A DNA stretch of 7,941 nt from Christensenellaceae bacterium (GTDB lineage Bacteria; Bacillota; Clostridia; Christensenellales; SZUA-584). This document shows, one piece after another, positions 1 through 6,011 of the stretch. The stretch lies in contig JAAXZP010000346.1 of NCBI GenBank assembly GCA_012719815.1, positions 1 to 7,941 of the forward strand, given 5' to 3'. Numbering within the stretch: position 1 is the first letter of the stretch; each line of letters begins with the position of its first letter. The notes under the pieces are model-generated. The model was given only the letters and a program-made list of their open reading frames with translations, was not told the origin of the DNA and did no database searches. A program made the translations under genes and the position numbers.

Positions 1-1
1 G

Positions 2-169
2 GGCGGCGGCAAATACAACATGTACGGCGACATCATCACCTAGCAGTTCCTGGTCACCAACGACTGGAACTTCGGCTCCGCGCTGGCAGTGGTCATGTTC
101 CTGCTGATGCTGGTCAGTATGGTCATCATACGCCGCATCGACAAGGACGGGGAGGGGTACCTGCTATGA
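2..169 (+). CDS. potB: PotB-like spermidine/putrescine ABC permease, C-terminal end, with an in-frame TAG
   Basis: This is the 3' end of a membrane permease of the polyamine ABC importer; the 5' part lies outside the window. The frame starting at base 2 reads GGGKYNMYGDIIT, then TAG at 41-43, then QFLVTNDWNFGSAL, a hydrophobic helix (LAVVMFLLMLVSMVII) and a basic tail. This matches the usual PotB ending, where a GGGK...G(N/D)LI..QFL..(R/D)W.FGSA segment precedes the last helix. The residue at TAG is commonly Gln or similar, so one C-to-T change (CAG to TAG) would explain it. If the stop is real, the last transmembrane helix is lost. The true reading frame ends at TGA 167-169, overlapping the potC ATG by four bases. 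The family call rests on about 55 residues plus the position before potC and potD. I cannot tell a real nonsense mutation from a sequencing error. Confidence 0.7.
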
Positions 170-1005
170 GAAGCTTCGTCCGCCGCTTCTACATCGTCAT
201 CGTGCTGCTGTTCCTCTACGTGCCGATACTCACGCTGATCGTGTTCTCGTTCAACGCGTCCAGCACCATGGCCAAATGGGGCGGTTTCTCGCTGAAATGG
301 TACGGCGAACTGTTCACCGACAGGCAGATACTGGACGCTCTGGCCGTCACCGTCAGCATCGCGCTGCTTTCGGCGCTCATTTCCACCGTCATCGGCACGC
401 TGGCGGCTTTCGGCATCAACGGCTTTAAAAAGCGTTCCAAATCCATGGTGATCGGCGTATCGTATATCCCGATGGTCAACGCGGATATCGTGACCGGCGT
501 GTCGCTGCTGCTGCTGTTCATACTGCTAAAGATTCCGCGCGGCTACGCCACCATGCTGATCGCGCACATCACGTTCTGCCTGCCCTACACCACGCTCTCG
601 GTGCTGCCGCGGCTAAAAAGCATGGACACGGCGCTGTATGAAGCCGCGCTGGACATGGGCGCGACGCCCAGGCAGGCTCTGCGCAAGGTGATACTGCCCG
701 AAATCATGCCGGGCATCATCACGGGGCTGATACTCGCGTTTACGCTGTCGTTTGACGACTTTGTCATCAGCTTTTTCTCGACGCAGGGCGTGCTGCCCAA
801 CCTGTCGATCTATATCTACTCGATGGCAAGAAAGGGCATCAAGCCGGAAATCAATGCGCTGTCCGCCATCATGTTTGTGGTGGTGATCGTGCTGCTCATA
901 CTGATCAACAAGCGCAACCCCGACGTCATCGCAACCACGCGCAAAAGAGTTAAAAACCGTACAAGTACGGCACAATATGAAGAGCAGGAACAAAGGAGAC
1001 ATTGA
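166..1005 (+). CDS. potC: Spermidine/putrescine ABC transporter permease PotC
   Basis: This is one of the two inner-membrane permeases that form the channel of the PotABCD polyamine importer, paired with PotB and driven by the PotA ATPase. The 279-residue protein has a typical length. It shows about six hydrophobic segments, near residues 8-30, 61-86, 95-120, 128-150, 184-206 and 233-248. The cytoplasmic EAA loop that docks on the ATPase is clear: EAALDMGATPRQAL begins at residue 159, followed by PEIMPGI. The later segment LSFDDFVISFF is also typical of PotC. The ATG overlaps the potB stop (ATGA) and is preceded by GGAGGGG at 151-157, eight bases upstream. The stop overlaps the potD start by one base, so the genes are translationally coupled. 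The C-terminus carries a charged tail of about 30 residues (NKRNPDVIATTRKR onward) of no obvious function. Confidence 0.94.
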   Translation: MRSFVRRFYIVIVLLFLYVPILTLIVFSFNASSTMAKWGGFSLKWYGELFTDRQILDALAVTVSIALLSALISTVIGTLAAFGINGFKKRSKSMVIGVSYIPMVNADIVTGVSLLLLFILLKIPRGYATMLIAHITFCLPYTTLSVLPRLKSMDTALYEAALDMGATPRQALRKVILPEIMPGIITGLILAFTLSFDDFVISFFSTQGVLPNLSIYIYSMARKGIKPEINALSAIMFVVVIVLLILINKRNPDVIATTRKRVKNRTSTAQYEEQEQRRH

Positions 1006-2054
1006 TGAAAAGACAACTGATAGCGGTATTGATCGTACTGATTTTGGCGGTGGGCGCCGCCTCCGCTCTGCCGGGATGCAGCAGCCGCCCCACGCTGAAA
1101 CTCCTCAACTGGGGCGATTACATTGAGCAGTCGGTCATCGACAGGTTTGAAGACGAATACGGCATCGACGTCAACTACATCCCCGTCACGTCCAACGAGG
1201 AGATGTACGTTTCGCTGACCACCGAAGGCGCGGACTACGATCTCGTTATCCCGTCTGACTATCTGGTGGAGCGGCTTATTAAGGAGGGCATGCTGCGCAA
1301 GATCAATTTCAGCAACATCCCGAACATCAAAAATATCGACCAAAAGTTTTTAAACAAGGAATACGACCCCACCGGCGAGTATTCCGTACCTTATACCTGG
1401 GGCACGGTGGGCATACTGTACAACAAGACCATGGTCACCGAACCGGTCACCAGCTGGAACATCATGTGGGACGAAAAATACGCCGGCGAAATCTACATGT
1501 ACAACAGCATGCGCGACTCCATCGGCGCAACGCTCAAGAAGCTGGGCTACAGCCTCAACACGCGCGACGAAAGCCAGATCAGGGAAGCTGTTGAGGAACT
1601 GAAAAGGCAAAAGCCGCTCGTCAAGAGCTACGGCACTGACGAGCTGCGCGACAGCATGATTGGCGGCTCGGGCGCGATGTGGCTTACATACTCGGGCGAC
1701 GCGGTGTACTGCATGCAGCAGAACGAAGACCTGGCGTTCAGCGTGCCGGAAGAGGGGTCCAACCTGTTCTTTGACTGCATGGTGATACCCAAATCCGCCA
1801 AAAACCCGGAGGCTGCGGAGAAGTTCATCAACTACCTGCTACAGCCCGATGTCGCCAAAATCAACACCGAATACATCGGCTATTCCACGCCCAACGCGGA
1901 AGCGATGAAGATCATAGATCCGGAATACCTCGCCAATAACGCCTTCAATCCGGGGGACGAAGTAATCGCCCGCTGCGAAGTGTTCGGCGACCTGGGCGAA
2001 TTTACCCAGGTGTATTCCGACGCCTGGCAGGAGGTCAAGCTGTACAATCCTTAA
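1005..2054 (+). CDS. potD: Spermidine/putrescine-binding lipoprotein PotD
   Basis: This is the extracellular polyamine-binding component of the importer, held to the membrane as a lipoprotein. The 349-residue product begins with MKRQ and a hydrophobic stretch, then the lipobox LPGC with the lipidated Cys at residue 25. The mature part has PotD landmarks: LLNWGDYI (33-40), PSDYL (83-87), VPYTWGTVGILYN (128-140) and IPKSAKNPEA (261-270), followed by INYLLQPDVAK and GYSTPNAEA. Ligand-contact positions known from E. coli PotD seem mostly kept (W36, Y39, S84, D85, D257). The Trp normally two residues before that last Asp appears to be Phe255, but this rests on alignment from memory. I chose ATG 1005 over the in-frame TTG at 1002 because AAGGAG (993-998) is six bases before ATG. 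The start shares one base with the potC stop. No terminator follows. Confidence 0.94.
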   Translation: MKRQLIAVLIVLILAVGAASALPGCSSRPTLKLLNWGDYIEQSVIDRFEDEYGIDVNYIPVTSNEEMYVSLTTEGADYDLVIPSDYLVERLIKEGMLRKINFSNIPNIKNIDQKFLNKEYDPTGEYSVPYTWGTVGILYNKTMVTEPVTSWNIMWDEKYAGEIYMYNSMRDSIGATLKKLGYSLNTRDESQIREAVEELKRQKPLVKSYGTDELRDSMIGGSGAMWLTYSGDAVYCMQQNEDLAFSVPEEGSNLFFDCMVIPKSAKNPEAAEKFINYLLQPDVAKINTEYIGYSTPNAEAMKIIDPEYLANNAFNPGDEVIARCEVFGDLGEFTQVYSDAWQEVKLYNP

Positions 2055-2080
2055 ACAAAGCTTAGAGCTATACATTTAAT
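2052..2080 (+). promoter_or_regulatory. Weak sigma-A-like promoter candidate before xpt
   Basis: TAAACA (2052-2057) and TTTAAT (2075-2080) are 17 bases apart, with 4/6 and 5/6 matches to the sigma-A consensus. They lie in an AT-rich gap (13 G/C in 56 bases), so chance matches are likely. The -35 element would overlap the potD stop codon. Transcription would start near 2087. The gap contains no purine-riboswitch aptamer and no convincing terminator, so read-through from potD remains possible. Confidence 0.3.
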
Positions 2081-2110
2081 GATTTTTTAAATAGTTTTAG
2101 GGGATAAAAA

Positions 2111-2683
2111 ATGGAGCTTTTGAAAGAACGCATCCGCCGGGACGGCAAAGTCAAGGACGGCCACATCATCAAAGTGGACGGGTTTCTGAACCACCAGATC
2201 GATATCAACCTTCTGGAGGAGATCGGCAAGGAGTTCCGGCGCATATTCGGCGGCGAGAACATCACCAAGATCATCACCATTGAGGCGAGCGGCATCGCGG
2301 TGGCCTGCCTGACGGCGATGTATTTCAACGTGCCGGTGGTGTTCGCCAAGAAATCGGAGAGCAAGAACATCGACGGCGAGGTATACCGCTCCAAGGTGAC
2401 CAGCTATACCCGCGGCCATGACTACACCGTCATACTGGAGAAAAAGTATCTGACGTCCAAAGACCGCATACTGATCATCGACGATATACTGGCCACAGGC
2501 AAAGCGCAGCGCGGCCTGCTGGACATCAGCAAGCAGGCAGGCGCGTATGTCGCGGGGATCGGCGTCGTGATCGAAAAGGGCTTCCAGGGCGGCGGCGACC
2601 AGCTGCGCGCGGAAGGCTATAACGTGCAAAGCCTTGCCATCATCGACAGCATGGAGAACAATACGGTATTGTTCCGCGAATAA
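2111..2683 (+). CDS. xpt: Xanthine phosphoribosyltransferase
   Basis: This cytosolic salvage enzyme transfers ribose-5-phosphate from PRPP to xanthine, giving XMP for guanine nucleotide synthesis. The 190-residue length is close to B. subtilis Xpt. Family landmarks run through the protein: KVDGFLNHQID (21-31), ITKIITIEASGIA (51-63), VPVVFAKKS (74-82) and the PRPP loop ILIIDDILATGKA (120-132). They continue with KQAGAYVAGIGVVIEKGFQ (141-159) and, near the C-terminus, SLAIIDS. AGGGG at 2099-2103 stands seven bases before the ATG. The gene follows potD after an AT-rich 56-base gap and ends at a strong terminator, so it may be either the last gene of the pot operon or a separate unit. In Bacillus the homologue sits behind a guanine riboswitch with a xanthine permease gene; neither is seen here. 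Confidence 0.95.
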   Translation: MELLKERIRRDGKVKDGHIIKVDGFLNHQIDINLLEEIGKEFRRIFGGENITKIITIEASGIAVACLTAMYFNVPVVFAKKSESKNIDGEVYRSKVTSYTRGHDYTVILEKKYLTSKDRILIIDDILATGKAQRGLLDISKQAGAYVAGIGVVIEKGFQGGGDQLRAEGYNVQSLAIIDSMENNTVLFRE

Positions 2684-2703
2684 AAAACAATACCTATAGA
2701 GCA

Positions 2704-2737
2704 AAGCGCACCTTGTATCTGCGGGGTGCGTTTTTTT
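2704..2737 (+). terminator. Intrinsic terminator after xpt
   Basis: CGCACC (2707-2712) pairs with GGTGCG (2725-2730), with further weak pairs inside the stem, and a run of seven T follows (2731-2737). It lies about 20 bases after the xpt stop on the same strand. The opposite strand has the same hairpin but no U-rich tail. Confidence 0.9.
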
Positions 2738-2941
2738 ATTGCCTGAAAACTGAAACAGGAAGCATCAGCTCCCCATAACCACATTCTAAAACCGGAGTTT
2801 TTTTCTTATTCCCTGCCGTATTGCCACTGATTTTGTCGAACCCGGTATGAAAGCGGCCCTTTCTCCATATCCATAGGAATGCGCAGTGATACAGCACGTG
2901 CAAAGCCATACCAAACGCTGCCTTTCTTGAAAAAGGCGGGC
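2738..2941. other. Stretch without a convincing gene between xpt and the sortase
   Basis: This region looks less GC-rich than the neighbouring genes. No reading frame on either strand looks like a known protein. The minus strand has a 57-codon frame starting MALHVLYHCAF and ending next to the xpt terminator, with only a weak, distant AAAGG before it, and I do not accept it as a gene. GCCTTT (2920-2925) and AAAGGC (2932-2937) can form a six-base-pair hairpin 22 bases before the sortase TTG, with no T-run. I found no -35/-10 pair with good spacing, so the sortase promoter is not identified. Confidence 0.5.
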
Positions 2942-2948
2942 GGAGGAG
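2942..2948 (+). promoter_or_regulatory. Ribosome binding site in front of the sortase
   Basis: GGAGGAG is a strong Shine-Dalgarno match. It is ten bases before the in-frame TTG at 2959 and only three before a GTG at 2952 in another frame. It therefore supports translation starting here but does not settle which start is used. Confidence 0.5.
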
Positions 2949-2958
2949 CGAGTGGATA

Positions 2959-3873
2959 TTGGACAAGGTATGCCGCCATCCCCATACGAGCTGCGCCGCG
3001 TCACGCCGCTCGGCTGACGACAGGTGCCTGCTGCTGACCAAGATTGCCATCGCGGTGACGGCGATACTGCTCGGCTTCATGCTCATATTTGTGGGCGCGT
3101 TCGTATGGCTGCCGAGTTTCCTATCCGAAAACATCGAAGACCCGGCAGAAGACGTCGCGCTGGCGCTGTATAACAGAACTCTATTGCCCCAGCCTGCGGC
3201 CGCATCCGCCCAGCCGGAGCCCGCGGTCCAGCCAGCTTTCGTGCAGCCCGCTCCCCTAGAAGAAGCCGCACTGGAAGGCACCACACCGGAAGACAACCCC
3301 GCTTTCCAGTTTCCCCGTGACAGCTTTGCCGACGCGCTGAATCTCAACGAGGACGTTGTGGGCCGCATCAGCATGGACGCGGCGGATATCCACTATCTGG
3401 TCGTGCAGGGCGACGACAACGAGTATTACCTGCGCAGGGGCTACGACCGCAAAAAAACACGCAGCGGCGCGATATTCCTCGACTACCGCTGCACCATCGG
3501 CCCCGAACCGCTGAAAGGTCATCTCATACTCTACGGGCACAACATGAAAAAAGGCACCATGTTTCACAACCTGATGAAATACAAGGACGAACAGTTTTTC
3601 CGCGAGAACCGGATCTTCCGTTTCGACACGCTGTACGCGGACCACGAATGGGAGATATTTTCCGCTTACGTGACGGACACCAGCTTCTATTACATCGACA
3701 CGACGTTCAGGGACGACGCGGAGTGGCTGTCGTTTCTGCAGACGATTCAGAGCAAAAGCCTCTTCCCCACAGATACCGTGCTGACGGCGGGCGACGTAGT
3801 GCTGACGCTGTCCACCTGCACCTACGAGTTCGACGACGCGCGGTTTGCGGTGCACGCCCGGCTGATAAAATAG
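2959..3873 (+). CDS. srtB: Class B sortase
   Basis: This membrane-anchored cysteine transpeptidase would attach surface proteins with a C-terminal sorting signal to the cell wall. The 304-residue frame has one N-terminal membrane helix (about 25-50, LLLTKIAIAVTAILLGFMLI) and a Pro/Ala-rich linker (about 77-110), then the sortase barrel. The catalytic triad is visible: His194 in LYGHNMKKGTMF, Cys287 in LTLSTC, and Arg295 in DDARFAVHARL. TLSTC followed by a short loop to the Arg, and the MKKGTMFHNL segment, fit class B rather than A. The start is uncertain. TTG 2959 has GGAGGAG ten bases upstream, but residues 1-23 look unlike a sortase N-terminus, and no ATG is in frame before the helix. No sorting-signal substrate is encoded nearby. 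It ends with TAG and shares its reading frame with the next gene. Confidence 0.88.
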   Translation: MDKVCRHPHTSCAASRRSADDRCLLLTKIAIAVTAILLGFMLIFVGAFVWLPSFLSENIEDPAEDVALALYNRTLLPQPAAASAQPEPAVQPAFVQPAPLEEAALEGTTPEDNPAFQFPRDSFADALNLNEDVVGRISMDAADIHYLVVQGDDNEYYLRRGYDRKKTRSGAIFLDYRCTIGPEPLKGHLILYGHNMKKGTMFHNLMKYKDEQFFRENRIFRFDTLYADHEWEIFSAYVTDTSFYYIDTTFRDDAEWLSFLQTIQSKSLFPTDTVLTAGDVVLTLSTCTYEFDDARFAVHARLIK

Positions 3874-3942
3874 CCCCGCTCTCTCATACGCCGGAACCGA
3901 ACACCTCGGCAAAGCGCACGCTGCATAACCCGTATAAAAGGA

Positions 3943-3971
3943 TTGAATATCATCACAATAACGGTTAGAAT
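3943..3971 (+). promoter_or_regulatory. Sigma-A-like promoter for the SEC-C gene
   Basis: TTGAAT (3943-3948) and TAGAAT (3966-3971) are 17 bases apart in an AT-rich leader, with 4/6 and 5/6 consensus matches. The predicted transcript starts near 3978, about 20 bases before the ATG at 4000. This makes the in-frame TTG at 3943 a -35 element rather than a start codon. A 7-base direct repeat AATAACG (3957-3963 and 3969-3975) overlaps the -10 region and could be an operator. Confidence 0.45.
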
Positions 3972-3999
3972 AACGATAAAACACAGAACCTGGTGGCAT

Positions 4000-5151
4000 A
4001 TGACAGAACTGATAGGCACAGTGAAACCGTTATCTCATTTTTTAATGAAGCTCAAAAAGATGGACATGCAGGATATCGCTGAGATGTTTGGCGATACCCT
4101 GCCCGATTACTGGTCCAAGGAGCGCATGGTGCGCCGGCTGGAAGAGCTCTATACGCTTAACTCCCGGGCGTTTATCTCCATGTTCAGCTATCCGGTTATC
4201 ACTTTTGTGACGGAGCTTTTTGAAAAGGAGCCGCTCGGCGTGTTTAAATCCGCAGGCAACACGAGTCCGCAATTCGGCGACATGGAGCAGATCTACGATC
4301 AGCTGGAATACATGGGGCTTATTGACTATGAAGAGGGCCAGGCCATCGTCTCCCGGTTCCTCTACGACACGATATTGAATGTCCGCCCGGACCCGCAGCA
4401 GCTGGAAGAATGGCAGGAGATGGAGCTGTGCGCGCTGGGCATTCTGGACATATACGGCCTGATGGAGGAGTCGCATTTTCTGGACGTGTTCTGCCGGTGC
4501 TATCCCAAGCTGAATCCCAATCAGGCTTACGACTTTTTAAGCCACCGCATCGAGGTCAGGATACTGTCGTACGTTATGGACATGGGCAACGGGTACTGGT
4601 GGTTCTCCGACCTGGTGGAAGATCCGGAGGAATGGTACGCTGTGATGCAGCAGCGCGCCGACATCCCCTACCACCCCTATTCCCGGGAGGATTTCATCGA
4701 TTTCGCGATGTTCGCTTTCCGCGAGCCCCCGCGTCACTACAACGAGCTCTTCGAGCTTCTGGTCAGCTACGGCATGGACGAAATGGAGGCGGAAGAGGTG
4801 CTGGCGGCGGATATCATAGCCCACCGCAGCCAGCTCGACATGCGCATCGAAATCCCCAAATTTATCCGCGATATCGTCAGCCGTCAAAGCATACAGGAAG
4901 CCCGGAAGGTATTCGACCTTTACACCGGTTTTGCCAACAGCATACCGACATGGTACAACAAGGGCAGCGCTCCCGCAGAGCTGCACGCGCCCGATTCCTC
5001 CAAACCGGCAGACAGCGCGCCGCGTAAAAACAATGTCATACCGTTCCCGACGGTGCGCAAGAAAAAAGTCAGCCGCAATGATCTCTGCCCCTGCGGCAGC
5101 GGCAAAAAATATAAGGACTGCTGCGGTAAAAGCCATCAGGAGGACGAATAG
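4000..5151 (+). CDS. Uncharacterised protein with C-terminal SEC-C zinc motif
   Basis: I recognise only the C-terminal domain. The 383-residue protein ends in a SEC-C motif, NDLCPCGSGKKYKDCCGK, with zinc ligands Cys363, Cys365, Cys374 and Cys375. The same motif at the end of SecA binds zinc and SecB, but it occurs in many unrelated proteins, so it does not define a function. The first 310 residues are probably mainly helical, rich in Glu, Asp, Met and aromatic residues, with no signal peptide or membrane segment, so the protein is probably cytosolic. A Pro/Ser/Ala-rich linker (about 315-355) joins the two parts. I chose ATG 4000 because a promoter-like pair lies at 3943-3971 and the alternative TTG 3943 abuts its own AAAGGA. 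The ribosome site before ATG 4000 is weak (GGTGG, three bases away). It follows srtB by 126 bases without a terminator. Confidence 0.82.
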   Translation: MTELIGTVKPLSHFLMKLKKMDMQDIAEMFGDTLPDYWSKERMVRRLEELYTLNSRAFISMFSYPVITFVTELFEKEPLGVFKSAGNTSPQFGDMEQIYDQLEYMGLIDYEEGQAIVSRFLYDTILNVRPDPQQLEEWQEMELCALGILDIYGLMEESHFLDVFCRCYPKLNPNQAYDFLSHRIEVRILSYVMDMGNGYWWFSDLVEDPEEWYAVMQQRADIPYHPYSREDFIDFAMFAFREPPRHYNELFELLVSYGMDEMEAEEVLAADIIAHRSQLDMRIEIPKFIRDIVSRQSIQEARKVFDLYTGFANSIPTWYNKGSAPAELHAPDSSKPADSAPRKNNVIPFPTVRKKKVSRNDLCPCGSGKKYKDCCGKSHQEDE

Positions 5152-5162
5152 TCAAGCCCTTT

Positions 5163-5190
5163 ATTGCGCCGACCGCGGTTGGCGAGCAAT
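5163..5190. repeat. Long imperfect hairpin after the SEC-C gene
   Basis: ATTG (5163-5166) pairs with CAAT (5187-5190). CGCCGACC (5167-5174) pairs with GGTTGGCG (5177-5184), with one G-T pair, an AG bulge on the 3' side and a tight loop. It starts 11 bases after the SEC-C stop. Neither side has a T-run, so it is not a classic intrinsic terminator. It may stabilise the 3' end of the plus-strand message or lie in the 3' region of the sigK message. Confidence 0.55.
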
Positions 5191-5241
5191 CCCCCCATGT
5201 GTTCCGGAACTGCATTCTGCCTGCCCGGCTTGTGCGCTGCC

Positions 5242-5271
5242 TTGCCTGCTTAGCATACAACCATGTATACT
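5242..5271 (+). promoter_or_regulatory. Sigma-A-like promoter candidate pointing into the sigK 3' end
   Basis: TTGCCT (5242-5247) and TATACT (5266-5271) are 18 bases apart, with 4/6 and 5/6 consensus matches. Transcription would start near 5278 and meet the terminator at 5308-5330, giving an RNA of about 50 bases antisense to the end of sigK. AAGGGAGG (5275-5282) lies four bases before an ATG at 5287, but the frame that follows is antisense to sigK and does not look like a protein. Confidence 0.3.
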
Positions 5272-5307
5272 GATAAGGGAGGCACCATGCGCTGCCATCC
5301 GATACTG

Positions 5308-5330
5308 CGCCTCATGAAGGCGTTTTTTTT
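5308..5330 (+). terminator. Plus-strand intrinsic terminator overlapping the sigK 3' end
   Basis: CGCCT (5308-5312), loop CATGA, and AGGCG (5318-5322) form a perfect stem followed by eight T (5323-5330). It faces transcription from the SEC-C gene or from the promoter candidate at 5242-5271. The hairpin arm and T-run overlap the last six sense codons and stop of convergent sigK. On the sigK strand there is no T-run, so it would work in one direction only. Confidence 0.8.
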
Positions 5331-6004
5331 GCCAGCTCCGCCGCCAGCTTGGCGATGGCCTTGCTCTCGATGCGCGATACGTAGGATCTGGAAATGCCCG
5401 TCTTCTTGGCGATCTCGCGCTGTGTCTGCGGCCTCGTGCCGCCCAGGCCGTACCGCATCTCAATCACAGCCCGTTCACGCCGCGTCAGGCATTTGTCCAA
5501 AAGGTTATACAGCGCGCGCGTCTGGATCCTGAGTTCCGCCTGCTCGGCGACCATGTCTTCCCGCGTGCCCAGAATATCGATCAGCGATATCTCGTTCCCT
5601 TCCTTATCCACGCCGATCGGGTCGCTCAGCGACACTTCGCTTTTTTGTTTCTTGCTGGAGCGCAGCGCCATCAGCACCTCATTCTCGATGCATTTGGCGG
5701 CATAGGTCGCCAGCTGCGTCCCTTTTCTGGGCAGAAATGAATTGACGGCTTTGATGAGGCCGATGGTACCGATGGAGATGAGATCGTCGGCAGAAAGGGC
5801 GGTGTTCTGGTATTTCTTGACGATGTGCGCCACCAGGCGCAGGTTGTGCTCCACCAGTTTGTGTCGCGCTGCTTCGTCGCCGCGGGCCGAGCGCTTGAGG
5901 TATTCCGCCTCCTCCTCTTTGGTGAGCGGCTTGGGAAATGTTTTTCCCGAAAGGTACCCGGCGAATAAAAGCAGCTCTTTAACGAGACTTAAGATATCGA
6001 ACAT
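5312..6004 (-). CDS. sigK: Sporulation sigma factor SigK with probable pro-sequence, uninterrupted
   Basis: This late mother-cell sigma factor directs RNA polymerase to spore coat and mother-cell lysis genes. The 230-residue frame contains sigma region 2 (about 49-115: HNLRLVAHIVKKYQN, DDLISIGTIGLIKAVNSF, LATYAAKCIENEVLMALRS). The linker SLSDPIGVDKEGNEISLID (125-143) separates SigK from SigE. Region 4 (about 172-222) has the helix-turn-helix TQREIAKKTGISRSYVSRIE. A hydrophobic N-terminus (FDILSLVKELLLFAG) matches the pro-sequence of Bacillus SigK, with probable cleavage before Tyr17, implying an SpoIVFB-like protease elsewhere. No skin-type insertion splits the gene. I chose ATG 6004 because GGAGGG (6012-6017) is seven bases upstream; the ATG at 6025 would place that site inside the coding sequence. 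The gene is 109 bases after gtrA and convergent with the SEC-C gene. Confidence 0.94.
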   Translation of the reverse strand: MFDILSLVKELLLFAGYLSGKTFPKPLTKEEEAEYLKRSARGDEAARHKLVEHNLRLVAHIVKKYQNTALSADDLISIGTIGLIKAVNSFLPRKGTQLATYAAKCIENEVLMALRSSKKQKSEVSLSDPIGVDKEGNEISLIDILGTREDMVAEQAELRIQTRALYNLLDKCLTRRERAVIEMRYGLGGTRPQTQREIAKKTGISRSYVSRIESKAIAKLAAELAKKTPS

Positions 6005-6011
6005 AAAAACG

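Noticed and set aside
41..43. Genome-wide reassignment of TAG to an amino acid
   Set aside because: TAG ends srtB, the SEC-C gene and the mutase at points where their families normally end, so TAG works as a stop here. One in-frame TAG is better explained by mutation or error.
2055..2110. Guanine/xanthine riboswitch before xpt
   Set aside because: The gap is 56 bases, about 23% GC, and shows no purine-aptamer core or paired stems of the needed size.
2736..2909. Minus-strand frame of 57 codons beginning MALHVLYHCAF
   Set aside because: It has only a weak, distant ribosome site and resembles no protein I know. It ends against the xpt terminator and is part of a longer frame running antisense through the sortase, which looks like a chance opening in GC-rich DNA.
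3943..3999. TTG 3943 as the start of the SEC-C protein
   Set aside because: The nearest ribosome-like AAAGGA abuts the TTG with no spacing, and the TTG fits a -35 element with TAGAAT 17 bases downstream. The extra 19 residues look like AT-rich leader sequence.
3256..3999. Long minus-strand frame opposite the sortase (247 codons)
   Set aside because: The sortase strand carries all catalytic motifs. The opposite frame gives a Val/Arg/His-rich translation with no recognisable domain, typical of an antisense shadow in GC-rich DNA.
5287..5532. Plus-strand ORF starting at ATG 5287 after a strong AAGGGAGG
   Set aside because: Beyond the first 15 codons it is antisense to sigK, and its Arg/Cys/Ser/Pro-rich translation looks like a shadow frame. 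The terminator at 5308-5330 would also stop most transcripts.
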